From the NCBI RefSeq assembly GCF_001647275.1, contig NZ_LRMM01000045.1, positions 1-41,066 of the forward strand: 41,066 bases of DNA, written 5' to 3'. Of this stretch, positions 1 to 8,118 are shown one piece after another; positions within the stretch are counted from its first letter, which is position 1, and every line of letters begins with the position of its first letter. Source of the DNA: Rufibacter ruber. Lineage in GTDB: Bacteria; Bacteroidota; Bacteroidia; Cytophagales; Hymenobacteraceae. Under the pieces are notes generated by a model, which did not search any database, was not told where the DNA came from, and was given only the letters and a program-made list of their open reading frames with translations. A program made the translations under genes and the position numbers.

Positions 1-20
1 GAGGTTACCAGGGGCACCAG

Positions 21-65
21 TTTCTGTTTTCGGGCTGTTTTTCTGAAAACAGCGAAAACAGAAAA
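21..65. repeat. Host intergenic palindrome, copy 1
   Basis: Inverted repeat with outer arms TTTCTGTTTTCG and CGAAAACAGAAA around an inner GCTGTTTTTC...GAAAACAGC hairpin. The same design recurs at 36323, 38737 and 41033, always between host genes and never inside the prophage. It could be a bidirectional terminator or a REP-like element. Confidence 0.7.
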
Positions 66-222
66 ATAATCAGCTGCATGTAAAGGGTTTAGGTGGGGCA
101 GCAAGGGCTACGGCCACTTTTACCGTGTTTATACGTAGAACGCGTGTAGGTACAGGCGACACCTCCTGGGCATGCAGGCGCATGGCGTGGGGCATACTCT
201 GCCTGCCCCACACCCCATTTCT

Positions 223-1353
223 ATGAGAATATTCTACACCCTGTTTTTCTGCCTTTGGTCAGCAGCATTACTGCAGGCACAGGTGATTACCGCCCCAGAT
301 TCCATCAAGCCTGGCTTGGGCAACCGGGAGCAGCAGCTAAAGCGAATCAAAGAACGGCAGAAACGGCTGTTCAGAGACTCTGTGGGCGGCACGGAGCCCG
401 CCAACACCTTTCTGCTGGACACCACCCTGTTCAACAAATACGGCGACCTGCTCCATGACGACCCTGAGTACAACCCGCGCCAGCCCCTCTGGAAACCTGT
501 GGCGCAGGTGGTGGGCATCAATGCCGTGTTTATGGGCTATAACCGGTTCATTGCCAAGGCAGATTACGGCTACGTGAGCACCCAGTCCTGGAAACGCAAC
601 CTGCGCACCGAACCGGAATGGGACACAGATGAATTTGGGATCAACTTCATTGGCCATCCGTACCAGGGCACCCTCTACTTTAACGCCGCCCGTTCCCAAG
701 GCTATACTTACTGGCAGTCACTGCCCTTCGCCGTAGGCGGAAGCCTCACCTGGGAGTACTTTGGCGAGAACACCCTGCCGTCTTACAATGACCTGATCTA
801 TACGCCGCTGAACGGCGCCGCCCTGGGCGAAATCCTGTACCGCTTGAGTTCCAACATTCTGGATGACCGCACCACCGGCCGTGAGCGCGTGATACGGGAG
901 GTAGCTGCCGGGCTGGTAAACCCCATGCGCGGCCTGAACCGCCTCCTGCAGGGCAAAACCCGGCAGGTGACCAACAGGGAGGTCTACGAGAAGGAACCCA
1001 TCAACCTGACGTTCTTTGCCGGGGTGCACCGCCAGAACCAGGAGCAGGATGACGTCTTCGGCGACGGTGACACCAAGGTGATGTTCAACGCGCAGCTGGA
1101 CTACGGCAATCCGTTTGAAGTGCAGAAGCGCAAACCCTTTGACCTGTTCCGGTTGCGGGTGGAACTGAGCGCCGGGGGCAAAGACACCACCGCGGGGGTG
1201 ATCAACAACATCACGGGCTACGGCATTTTGTTCGGCAGAAACGGCAAACTGGGTAAAATGGACCTGCTCACCGGTTTCTTTCAGTACTATGACTATTCAA
1301 ACAAATATTTTTTCTACACTGATAATCAATTACTTATAGGCGAAAAAGTGTGA
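223..1353 (+). pseudogene. DUF3943 protein, 5' part, interrupted by prophage
   Basis: This is the N-terminal two thirds of a secreted DUF3943-family protein of unknown function. I place the start at the ATG at 223 because it opens a typical signal peptide (MRIFYTLFFCLWSAALLQAQ); the longer frame from 172 adds 17 residues without signal character. The central region has the DUF3943 pattern (GHPYQGTLYFNAARSQGY, then GGSLTWEYFGENTLPS), and a beta-strand-rich tail suggests an outer-membrane or envelope role. Host coding stops at the core repeat at 1285-1295. The last 19 codons, up to the stop at 1353, are phage DNA. The missing C-terminus lies in frame at 35767-36264. The truncated product is probably non-functional while the prophage is present. 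Confidence 0.85.
1285..1295. repeat. attL core (11 bp)
   Basis: TACTATGACTA, identical to 35767-35777. Both copies read in the same frame of the DUF3943 gene (Tyr-Tyr-Asp-Tyr), so the host reading frame continues across the deleted element. It is the presumed strand-exchange core. Confidence 0.85.
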
Positions 1354-1409
1354 TGTTCAAACCTTGAACACCCCAATGTGCAAACGAAACGGGCTGTTTT
1401 TGTTCAAAC
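1354..1409 (+). promoter_or_regulatory. Putative integrase arm-type sites, left end
   Basis: TGTTCAAAC at 1354, TGTGCAAAC at 1377 and TGTTCAAAC at 1401 are spaced 23 and 24 nt apart in the same orientation. The first also forms a palindrome, TGTTCAA-ACC-TTGAACA. The same nonamer occurs at 35621 and 35672 near the other end. After circularisation these would flank the core like P and P' arms. Repressor operators are the alternative. Confidence 0.55.
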
Positions 1410-1440
1410 TGCCGCCAAAAATAGGGTGACCGATCACCCC

Positions 1441-1475
1441 AAAAACAAAGAAGGGAACCCGCTCTGGATTCCCTT
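1441..1475 (-). terminator. Terminator after lysozyme gene
   Basis: Read on the minus strand: a 10-bp stem (AAGGGAATCC/GGGTTCCCTT, one wobble) with a 5-nt loop, followed by a T-rich run (plus-strand A-run at 1441-1449). It lies 6 nt past the lysozyme stop. Confidence 0.7.
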
Positions 1476-1480
1476 TTCTT

Positions 1481-1924
1481 TTATGCGAAGTACAGGTTCG
1501 CTTCGGTGGTGCGTCGGGTCACCAGACCTTTCACCTTCACGCCACCAGCGTTCACCCACTTCTGGAACTCACCAGCGATGGTCGCGTCGCTCGGATCATT
1601 GTTCACCTTCTTCAGAAGGGTGGACTTCCGCAAAGCTTCCGCGCCGCAATTGTACGCAAACGATACCAGCGCGTCGTACTGGTTCTGGTTGACCGCTCTG
1701 GTCAGGCACTTACCGACGAAGAATTCAAAGACCTTCAGATCGTTCTTCAGGTACGCTTCCGCTTCTTCCAGCGTACAGGTGTCACCCAATTTTACCGCCT
1801 TCCCATTCGGGTACTTCGTGGTGCCGTACCCGATGGTCGCCACCTTCGCACTACACAGGTACGCCTTCAGGCGCAACCCTTCGAACCGCTTTATCAGTTC
1901 GATTCCATTCTTCGAAATCTTCAA
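1481..1924 (-). CDS. Phage lysozyme (endolysin), GH24 family
   Basis: 147-residue endolysin that cleaves peptidoglycan glycan strands at lysis. The GH24 signature is complete: Glu15 in RFEG, Cys24 nine residues later, then Thr30, fitting the E-8aa-(D/C)-5aa-T catalytic arrangement, followed by TIGYGT. There is no signal peptide or SAR segment, so it would need the holin encoded far away at 26121. The start is TTG at 1924, needed to keep the conserved N-terminus. It is preceded by an A-rich leader (AAAAAATAATGTATG) whose ATG is out of frame and lies 7 nt upstream. The gene follows the resolvase gene by 17 nt and shares its late-type promoter at 2299-2329. Confidence 0.92.
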   Translation of the reverse strand: MKISKNGIELIKRFEGLRLKAYLCSAKVATIGYGTTKYPNGKAVKLGDTCTLEEAEAYLKNDLKVFEFFVGKCLTRAVNQNQYDALVSFAYNCGAEALRKSTLLKKVNNDPSDATIAGEFQKWVNAGGVKVKGLVTRRTTEANLYFA

Positions 1925-1941
1925 GGTTCATACATTATTTT

Positions 1942-2298
1942 TTATTCTTCGATCACACGGATGGTGATCTGGTGGGTGTTGTGAGCCAGTGACTGGTCAC
2001 GTCTGGATGTGAATGATTTGTAGTACCGACCGTCATCGTTCGGGATTATGCCTTCGGTCTTCAGCGTGTCCACCAGAATCTTCGTTCCAGCCGCGACGTT
2101 CTCCACGTCCATTCTGGATCTGAACACGATTTCCAGTTCAAAGACCGTGAACGGCTGGATACCAGCTTCCGCGATCATGAGTTTGAACCGCTCGTTCCAC
2201 TCTTTCTTCACCGCGTTCCGCTTCCATCGGTTCACCGAATACGCTTCGTTAATCGACAGCCACTTCCCCAAAAACTCCAATCTGTACTCTTTCACCAT
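1942..2298 (-). CDS. RusA-like Holliday-junction resolvase (probable)
   Basis: 118-residue protein resembling the RusA family, which resolves branched DNA before packaging. The central stretch MDVENVAAGTKILVDTL followed by GIIPNDD matches the RusA pattern of spaced acidic residues (Asp64, Glu66, Asp77, Asp88, Asp89), although Glu66 replaces the usual Asp. The N-terminal GKWLSINEAYSVNRW is also typical of the fold. The start ATG at 2298 lies directly at the end of a late-promoter motif, so its message may be leaderless. It is the first gene of a two-gene minus-strand unit with the lysozyme. The family call is by motif only. Confidence 0.6.
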   Translation of the reverse strand: MVKEYRLEFLGKWLSINEAYSVNRWKRNAVKKEWNERFKLMIAEAGIQPFTVFELEIVFRSRMDVENVAAGTKILVDTLKTEGIIPNDDGRYYKSFTSRRDQSLAHNTHQITIRVIEE

Positions 2299-2329
2299 AC
2301 ATATTTAAATGGATGGGTCTGGCTTGTTT
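2299..2329 (-). promoter_or_regulatory. Late-type phage promoter motif, minus strand
   Basis: On the minus strand, CAAACA (core at 2329-2325), 14 nt, then ATTTAAATATGT ending directly at the ATG of the resolvase gene (2298). It is the only minus-strand copy of the nine-site motif and drives the lysis enzyme. Confidence 0.65.
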
Positions 2330-2398
2330 GGGTCAGAAAAAAAAGTTGAAATATTTTCGGTCGAAAACGGTCAAAAACCAAAACGGCGACTATTTACA

Positions 2399-2410
2399 GA
2401 TATATATACC
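2399..2410 (+). promoter_or_regulatory. Possible early promoter (-10-like element)
   Basis: GATATATATACC, followed by CTATAG, in the divergent gap upstream of the possible nuclease and sigma genes. Similar GATATATACT elements precede early genes at 29971, 31529 and 31858. No clear -33 TTG element is visible. Confidence 0.35.
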
Positions 2411-2444
2411 TATAGAATAACCTTAAAAAATAATCACATGAAGA

Positions 2445-3092
2445 ATGTCATTTTTAACAACCGATGGAAAATTCAGGAACGAGAAATCACTGAACCTTTT
2501 ATTTAATTCAAGCCGCGTCAACAACGCATCCAAGACCGTCTATATGATGGATCTGAAGAACCGATTCAACCCGAAAACACTGGATGAATTGGAAGCATTA
2601 TTCAACCAGTATTCGAAGATGAATCTGGATGAAGCCAGTCAATACGTGTACGATTTCCAGACCGTACATTTCAGCGGTGAGAGCCGCCACAGCTTGGAAG
2701 AAATAAAACTGTTCGTTTACGATGTCTTCATCCGCAGATCCATGCGAGGTGGTGACATGGAGACCAAAGCGAAGAACCACTTCAACGCCACCTTCTCTGG
2801 TGACACAATCACTTTCAAGACCGTACCGACCGATTTTGATTCAAAGTACGCCGTCGATCTGGTGTACGGCAACAGCACCGCGAAGTGTGTGGGAGCCATT
2901 CAGATCAAGCCAGAGACATACAAAGGGGTTGACCCATCCATCATCAAACGAGATACGGACAAGAACACCAGTTTCACGGAGAAATACGACAAGAAAGTAC
3001 ACTGGCTCTACTATAATTCCAGCGGCCAATTTTCAAACTTTTATGAAATCGTGGATATAATAAAAGACGAATTGAACACCCTTAAAAAATAA
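2445..3092 (+). CDS. Unknown protein, possible PD-(D/E)XK-type nuclease
   Basis: 215 residues with no family recognised. The C-terminal half has AVDLVYG, then VGAIQIKPETYK (residues about 136-160). This Asp, spacer, Gln-Ile-Lys arrangement is seen in some restriction-endonuclease-like folds. It is first in the plus-strand transcript leading into sigma and terminase. The start ATG at 2445 is preceded 7 nt upstream by an out-of-frame ATG (2438) that sits at the usual distance from an A-rich leader; that decoy would give only 22 codons. A role in host DNA cleavage or packaging is speculation. Confidence 0.45.
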   Translation: MSFLTTDGKFRNEKSLNLLFNSSRVNNASKTVYMMDLKNRFNPKTLDELEALFNQYSKMNLDEASQYVYDFQTVHFSGESRHSLEEIKLFVYDVFIRRSMRGGDMETKAKNHFNATFSGDTITFKTVPTDFDSKYAVDLVYGNSTAKCVGAIQIKPETYKGVDPSIIKRDTDKNTSFTEKYDKKVHWLYYNSSGQFSNFYEIVDIIKDELNTLKK

Positions 3093-3103
3093 TTATATGA
3101 GAA

Positions 3104-3850
3104 TTGAAAGACCTATCAAACAAAGACCACGCGGACAGATTTATCCGCGTGGTTGCAGAAGACAAGACAGCAAGAAAGAACTTTAAATCCTATCTGATCC
3201 GAAGGTTCGGGTACTACACCGAAGCATTCAACGACAATTACCAAGACGCAATCCTGAAGGCATATGAAGCCATCCTGAAGAAAGGATTCACCGCCGTAGA
3301 TGACAGCGCGTACCGCGACTATTTCTACACCACATTCAGGAACGAGTATGTGAACACCAACATCGCGAACCAGAAAAAACACAAAACCCATCTGGATGTC
3401 AGCGGCTCAGAAGAAAGCTTTTTGGGCTATACCTACGGCGAAGGCGAGTTCACCGTGATGCCGAAGCACCACAACCAGAACGACCAGCTTGACCAGAGCA
3501 AACACCAGACCCATCCAGCATTTATATATATAGAGGAGTACGGCGCGGCAAGCGAACGCGAGTTGAAAGAGTATATCGACAAAGTGAAATCACACCAGAT
3601 CAAGAACAAATATCTGGATCAACTACCGCCGCACCTTTCCAGCGTCTTCAGACTTAAATACTACAACACGTCGGTGGACTCCAACAAGAAATCCAGAAAC
3701 ATGACATACAAGGAGATCGCGAAGAAACTGGAAATCAGTTTCGACATCGTTCGGAACCGCCTGTACGAAGCGCGACAACTGGTGAACAAAATGCTGGAAG
3801 AAGATCCAGCCATAAAAAATATCGACAGCGAATGGAAGAAAAGAATGTAG
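3104..3850 (+). CDS. Phage-encoded sigma-70-family (ECF-like) factor
   Basis: 248-residue protein with the two core domains of a small sigma factor. Residues about 40-90 resemble region 2 (NDNYQDAILKAYEAILKKGF, then a YRDYFYTTFRNEYV helix). Residues about 173-233 resemble region 4: LPPHLSSVFRLKYY, then the helix-turn-helix MTYKEIAKKLEISFDIVRNR. The linker (about 95-170) is longer than in typical ECF factors. It is predicted to direct host RNA polymerase to the nine AAACA/ATTTAAAT motifs in front of late genes. The start is TTG at 3104, with an out-of-frame ATG 7 nt upstream after an A-rich leader. The 3' end overlaps the small terminase gene by 19 nt. The domain call is firm; the target promoters are inferred. 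Confidence 0.75.
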   Translation: MKDLSNKDHADRFIRVVAEDKTARKNFKSYLIRRFGYYTEAFNDNYQDAILKAYEAILKKGFTAVDDSAYRDYFYTTFRNEYVNTNIANQKKHKTHLDVSGSEESFLGYTYGEGEFTVMPKHHNQNDQLDQSKHQTHPAFIYIEEYGAASERELKEYIDKVKSHQIKNKYLDQLPPHLSSVFRLKYYNTSVDSNKKSRNMTYKEIAKKLEISFDIVRNRLYEARQLVNKMLEEDPAIKNIDSEWKKRM

Positions 3851-4143
3851 GGAGAAACCCGAAAGGTGCTGGACGGAAAGTCGGTTCAGTCGCGACCACT
3901 ACAAAGGTGAAAGGAAAGGATCTGAGAGAAGGTATTGACACCTTCCTTCAGGACACCTTTGTGGATGTGATCAAAGCATACAACACCCTTCCACCGAAAG
4001 ACAAAGTGAACTTCTGGCTGTCACTGTACAAAGGCCGTGACGGTAAGACCGATGACGTTCCAGCCTTCCTGAAACAGTTGATGGGTGGTGGGATCAACAT
4101 CCTTCCAATCGCACCAGAAAGCGATGAAGATCTGGAATCATAA
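3832..4143 (+). CDS. Terminase small subunit (probable)
   Basis: 103 residues, directly upstream of the large terminase, where phages usually place the DNA-recognition subunit. The N-terminus has a basic Gly/Pro-rich patch, GRNPKGAGRKVGS, typical of small terminases and other DNA-binding starts, followed by a helical acidic half. The ATG at 3832 overlaps the sigma gene, suggesting translational coupling. Identification rests mostly on position and size, since no HTH is obvious. Confidence 0.6.
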   Translation: MEEKNVGRNPKGAGRKVGSVATTTKVKGKDLREGIDTFLQDTFVDVIKAYNTLPPKDKVNFWLSLYKGRDGKTDDVPAFLKQLMGGGINILPIAPESDEDLES

Positions 4144-4158
4144 AATAAAATACTATGG

Positions 4159-5526
4159 GTGAGTTTAAACATAAAAGTCAATCAATGGGTCGCGGATAAG
4201 CTGATCCCATCACAACACAGATACATCATATTGAAAGGTGGCGGTGGTTCTGGAAAGTCCATCGGTGTCGCTCAGAAAATAGTTTTGCGGATGGTTACCG
4301 AAAGGAACCACCGCTTTCTGGTTATAAGGCAAACCGCCACCACGCTCGCGGAATCCGTCTTCAGGACGTTAAAAGACACCATCACCGACATGGGTTTCGC
4401 TTCGCTCTTCGAGTTCAGGACACAGCCGCTGAAGATCATCAACAAGTACAACGGGAACGAAGTGCTGTTCTACGGCATGTCTGACAACGGCGCGGAGAAG
4501 ATCAAATCTATAAAAGGTATTTCTGGTGTCTGGTATGAGGAAGCCAGTGAAAGCACCAAGGAAGAAGTACTTCAGCTTGACCTTCGCCTTCGCGATGCCA
4601 CGGGTAATTACCCACAGATCATCCTGTCTTTCAACCCGACATCTGAGACGCTGTGGCTGAAGGAAGAATTCTTCGACAAAGACGTGGATGAAGACACGCT
4701 GGTGATCGAATCCACCTTCCGTGACAATGCCTTCCTGACCAAAGAGTACAAGAAAGCGTTGATGGGTCGTATCAAAAATGACGCGAAGGCCAAACAGGTG
4801 TACCTCGAAAATAAATGGGGTACGGAGTCACAGGAAGGTCGCTTTTATAAGAAGTTCGACGAATTCAAGCACGTGTCGAAGAAGGTCAAGTATGATCCAG
4901 ACAAAGCGATTTATATGTCTTGGGATTTCAACTTCCTCCCGCATTCCACCACGCTTCTGTTCCAGCTACACGATGACACCACCATCCATTTCTTCGATGA
5001 GATCGCGATGAAGTACCCGAACAACTCCATCAAATCAAACTGTCAGGAATTCAAACGCAGGTACCCACATCATCACTCTGGACTGTACGTCACAGGTGAT
5101 CCCGCTGGTAAGGCGAACAGCGCGGCCAACAGCGTGAACGATTACAAGATCATCGAACAGGAACTGACCGACTATTCTCCAGAATTTTATGTCGATGGTG
5201 GTCACCCGCCACAGAAACAGCGCGGTCAGTTCATCAACGACATTTTCGAAAACAACTTCGAAGACATCACGGTGTTGATCTCACCAGACTGCAAAATTCT
5301 GATCAATGACTTCTCCTACCAGAAGGAAGACATCAAAGGCAAGGTGAAGCCGAAGGCGAAGGACAAAGTCACAGGCTCCGTTTACGAAAAATTGGGTCAT
5401 GCCAGTGACTGTTTTGACTACGCGATGTGTAAGGTCTTCGAAGTCGAATGGAAGATATTCCAGCGCGGGAAGACCGTCCTTCCGTACGTGATCGGTTACA
5501 ACAAGCGGTCATCCAGATATCTGTAA
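4159..5526 (+). CDS. Terminase large subunit
   Basis: 455-residue DNA-packaging motor. The ATPase half has Walker A GGGGSGKS (27-34), Walker B VWYEEAS (124-130) and a coupling motif SFNPTSE (157-163). The C-terminal RNase H-like nuclease has the expected acidic residues: Asp256 in SWDFNF, Asp314 in VTGDPAG, and Asp417/Asp420 in HASDCFDYA. It moves DNA into proheads and cuts the concatemer. The start is GTG at 4159, preceded 4 nt upstream by an out-of-frame ATG at 4155 that would encode only 14 codons. The stop codon TAA merges with the -35-like AAACA of the next promoter. Confidence 0.95.
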   Translation: MSLNIKVNQWVADKLIPSQHRYIILKGGGGSGKSIGVAQKIVLRMVTERNHRFLVIRQTATTLAESVFRTLKDTITDMGFASLFEFRTQPLKIINKYNGNEVLFYGMSDNGAEKIKSIKGISGVWYEEASESTKEEVLQLDLRLRDATGNYPQIILSFNPTSETLWLKEEFFDKDVDEDTLVIESTFRDNAFLTKEYKKALMGRIKNDAKAKQVYLENKWGTESQEGRFYKKFDEFKHVSKKVKYDPDKAIYMSWDFNFLPHSTTLLFQLHDDTTIHFFDEIAMKYPNNSIKSNCQEFKRRYPHHHSGLYVTGDPAGKANSAANSVNDYKIIEQELTDYSPEFYVDGGHPPQKQRGQFINDIFENNFEDITVLISPDCKILINDFSYQKEDIKGKVKPKAKDKVTGSVYEKLGHASDCFDYAMCKVFEVEWKIFQRGKTVLPYVIGYNKRSSRYL

Positions 5527-5560
5527 ACACAAGCATTCTTCACCATTTAAATATGTATAA
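5525..5560 (+). promoter_or_regulatory. Late-type promoter motif for the portal operon
   Basis: TAAACA (core 5525-5529), 15 nt, then ATTTAAATATGTATAA (5545-5560). It overlaps the terminase stop codon and precedes the gp36-like gene. No terminator lies upstream, so transcription may also read through from terminase. Confidence 0.65.
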
Positions 5561-5577
5561 ATAAATGGTGAAGAATG
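5534..5577. repeat. 16-bp inverted repeat linking promoter and gene start
   Basis: CATTCTTCACCATTTA (5534-5549) is the exact reverse complement of TAAATGGTGAAGAATG (5562-5577), with a 12-nt loop. The right arm contains two ATGs (5565, 5575) and the left arm fills the promoter spacer. Confidence 0.8.
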
Positions 5578-5988
5578 TACTTTTTAACCCCTTCCGATTT
5601 TGATCTGATCATCAAACAGGAATCCATTTCCCAGATCACACAGTCAGACCCGACCATACTTGAAAACGCCGTGGACGTAGCCATCGCGGAAATCCAGTCA
5701 TACCTGAAACAGAGGTTTGACGTGAACGCGATATTCACGCAGCCGACCGCCACCAGAAACGAACAGATCGTGATGTACGCGTGTGACATCGCTGTTTTCC
5801 ACCTTATGTCACGGGTCAACCCACGCGCCGTCTCAGAAGCCAGAATCGCGAGATATGACAACGCGATCAAATGGTTGAACATGGTGAGGAAAGGCGAACT
5901 GATACCAGACCTTCCACTGATCCAGACCGAAGAGACCGCCACCACCTTCTTTTATGGTGGTAACAAGCCTTTCCGCTACGGCTTATAA
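5575..5988 (+). CDS. Mu gp36-like head/neck protein (DUF1320)
   Basis: 137 residues matching the DUF1320 family of Mu-like phages: an N-terminal YFLTPSDFDLII segment, then AVDVAIAEIQSYLKQRFD, then a Met/Ala-rich helix and RYDNAIKWLNMVRKGE near the C-terminus. These proteins act in head completion next to the portal. Start choice: ATG at 5575 keeps the frame; an ATG at 5565 is out of frame and stops after 12 codons. The N-terminus is encoded inside the right arm of a 16-bp inverted repeat. Confidence 0.75.
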   Translation: MYFLTPSDFDLIIKQESISQITQSDPTILENAVDVAIAEIQSYLKQRFDVNAIFTQPTATRNEQIVMYACDIAVFHLMSRVNPRAVSEARIARYDNAIKWLNMVRKGELIPDLPLIQTEETATTFFYGGNKPFRYGL

Positions 5989-6005
5989 AAAATAAGAATA
6001 TGTAA

Positions 6006-7226
6006 GTGAATATACTGAGTAATTGGGGGAGCCGAATCAACAACTTCCTGAACAAGCCACAGCCAGAACACACGCGTCTGGACAAGAATTTCAACAAGCT
6101 TCCACAGTCACAGGCCAGAAAGGACGTACAGGATCTGAACCACGCCATCGAAGCGGCTGGTTCCATCGCGAACCCTTCGCGGTACCGCCTGTACCAGATT
6201 TACACCAACATCCTGAACGACCCAGAGATTTACAGCCAGATCCAGAGCCGCTTCAACAAGACCTTCGCCAAAGACTTCAAACTGGTGGACAAGAACGGGA
6301 AGGAAGACGCGGAGAAGACCGCGCTGTTCAAGACTTCATGGTTCCGTAACTTCATGAAGTACGCGCTGGAAGCGCAACTGTACGGTCACTCACTGATCCA
6401 GATGGGTGACATCCAAGACGGCAAGCTTTCCGAAATCACACTGGTGGATCGTTTCCACGTCAAACCAGAATTGGGTCTGGTGGTGGCTTCATCTTTCGAT
6501 GTGGTCGGTGTGGACTACAGAGAACCAGAGAAGGCCGCGTGGAACATCGAGATCGATGAATGCGGTTTGGGTGTTTTGCTGAAAGTAGCCAAAATACTTC
6601 TATACAAGGATATGATTCTGGCGGCAAACGTCCAGTTTGCCGAACTGTTCGGGATGCCGCTTCGCGTGGGTAAAACCGACATGCAGAACCAGACGAAGAT
6701 CGAGCGTATGAAGAACATGCTGGACAATGCTGGCGCGGCTGGCTGGATGGTCGTGGATGAAACCGAACTGGTGGAATTCATCGAAACCACCAAAGGCAAC
6801 GGCGAAGTGTTCCAGACTATTCTGACATACATCGACAACCAGATCGCGAAGGTGATCCAAGGTCAGACCATGACTTCCAACAACGGTTCCAGCAAAGCAC
6901 AGGCCACCGTCCACGAAGGTGTCGCGGAAGACTACGCCGAAGCCGACCAAAGGAAAATGGAGTTCATCGTGAATGACCTTCTGATCCCGAAACTGATCAA
7001 ACACGGGTACCCGCTGAAAGGTCTGACCTTCCAGTTCGACACCTCAGTGAAAACCAGCCTGACCGAAAAGTTCACATGGGTGAAGGAACTCCTGAACACT
7101 GGCAAATACGAGATTCCTGAAGACTACATCATCAAAGAATTCGGTATTCCCGTGATCAAATCTGACATCAAACCCGCCGTACCAGTAGCACCGAACCAAG
7201 ACGAAGACACCGCTGGAAATTTTTAA
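6006..7226 (+). CDS. Portal protein, DUF935 (Mu gp29-like)
   Basis: 406-residue portal, the dodecameric vertex ring through which DNA enters the head. The DUF935 hallmarks are visible: SWFRNFMKYALEAQLYGHS around residue 115, QFAELFGMPLRVGK around 210, and GQTMTSNNGSSKAQATVHEG followed by YAEADQRKMEFIVNDLL near 300. The start is GTG at 6006. An ATG at 6000 has the usual spacing from the A-rich leader but is followed at once by TAA, a one-codon start-stop. It is transcribed with the gp36- and gpF-like genes. Confidence 0.9.
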   Translation: MNILSNWGSRINNFLNKPQPEHTRLDKNFNKLPQSQARKDVQDLNHAIEAAGSIANPSRYRLYQIYTNILNDPEIYSQIQSRFNKTFAKDFKLVDKNGKEDAEKTALFKTSWFRNFMKYALEAQLYGHSLIQMGDIQDGKLSEITLVDRFHVKPELGLVVASSFDVVGVDYREPEKAAWNIEIDECGLGVLLKVAKILLYKDMILAANVQFAELFGMPLRVGKTDMQNQTKIERMKNMLDNAGAAGWMVVDETELVEFIETTKGNGEVFQTILTYIDNQIAKVIQGQTMTSNNGSSKAQATVHEGVAEDYAEADQRKMEFIVNDLLIPKLIKHGYPLKGLTFQFDTSVKTSLTEKFTWVKELLNTGKYEIPEDYIIKEFGIPVIKSDIKPAVPVAPNQDEDTAGNF

Positions 7227-7234
7227 ATACCAGT

Positions 7235-8047
7235 GTGGAATTCCATCACCGCCACACTGGTGATCTGGTGAACATCGACTTCTTCAAGACCTTCCTTCCG
7301 TTTCTGACAGATATGTACAAACGCATCTACCAGACGGGCGGTGTCGATGATGCTCTGGTGGATGAAAACGTGGTGAAGACCACGTATGGGTACCTGAACA
7401 ACGCCGTGAAAAGCGGGTACGGTCAACAGCGCGATCGCGGTGTGATCGGAGCACTTCAGACAAATTTGAATGTCTTTTCTGTCTTCAAGTCGCACCAAGA
7501 ACAGAAAGCCATCGCGTCACTATTGACCAAGAAAGGGAAACAGGTGGCGTATGAAGAGTTCGAACAGGAAGCACTGAAGATATCGCTGAACCACCACAAA
7601 CACTGGCTGAAAGCGGAATACAACGCCGCCACGGAAACGGCGAAGAACATCGCGATCTGGAATGATGTCCAGAAGACGAAAGACAGGTTCCCGTATTTGA
7701 TGTACGTCACCAAGGATGATGACCGCGTACGCGATGAACATTCCAAGTGGCACCGCCACGTATTACCAGTGGATCACCCGTTCTGGAACACCCACTTTCC
7801 CGTGAATGGCTTCGGGTGCCGCTGCACTGTCAGGAAACTTTCGGAAGCCGACGCACAGGCCGAAGGTATCACGAAAATGAAGCGGGAAGAGACGTATCAT
7901 GGTGACACCGCCTTCAACTTTAACGCTGGCAAGGAACAAGCCATCTTCGGCGGTAACCATACATATTTTCAGGATCTGGATGATGAAACAGTAAAACAGT
8001 TGAATGAGTACGCCGCGAACAGAACCTTCAAAGGTGACGCGAGATAA
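7235..8047 (+). CDS. Phage head morphogenesis protein (Mu gpF / SPP1 gp7-like)
   Basis: 270-residue minor head protein. The C-terminal half has the family signature: TKDDDRVRDEHSKWH, then HPFWNTHFPVNGFGCRC with its Cys pair near residue 195. It is thought to enter the prohead with the portal and to help DNA ejection. The frame opens with GTG at 7235, 8 nt after the portal stop. A second GTG at 7268 (reading NIDFFKTFLPF) is an equally plausible start. The operon ends here with a strong terminator. Confidence 0.85.
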   Translation: MEFHHRHTGDLVNIDFFKTFLPFLTDMYKRIYQTGGVDDALVDENVVKTTYGYLNNAVKSGYGQQRDRGVIGALQTNLNVFSVFKSHQEQKAIASLLTKKGKQVAYEEFEQEALKISLNHHKHWLKAEYNAATETAKNIAIWNDVQKTKDRFPYLMYVTKDDDRVRDEHSKWHRHVLPVDHPFWNTHFPVNGFGCRCTVRKLSEADAQAEGITKMKREETYHGDTAFNFNAGKEQAIFGGNHTYFQDLDDETVKQLNEYAANRTFKGDAR

Positions 8048-8052
8048 AGAGC

Positions 8053-8082
8053 AAAAGGGATGACGTGATCATCCCTTTTTTT
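8053..8082 (+). terminator. Rho-independent terminator after gpF-like gene
   Basis: Perfect 11-bp stem AAAAGGGATGA/TCATCCCTTTT (8053-8063 with 8069-8079), a 5-nt loop and a seven-T run. Confidence 0.9.
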
Positions 8083-8086
8083 GTGC

Positions 8087-8118
8087 AAACACAAGACGTA
8101 CCAGCCATTTAAATATAT
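8087..8118 (+). promoter_or_regulatory. Late-type promoter motif before gpG-like gene
   Basis: CAAACA (core 8087-8091), 15 nt, then ATTTAAATATAT (8107-8118), running straight into the ATG at 8119. CCAGCCAT (8101-8108) is complementary, with one mismatch, to the first eight bases of the gene. Confidence 0.65.

Noticed and set aside
3516..3535. ATTTATATATATAG inside the sigma gene as a tenth late promoter
   Set aside because: It lacks the ATTTAAAT core and the AAACA box at the right distance, and it lies within coding sequence.
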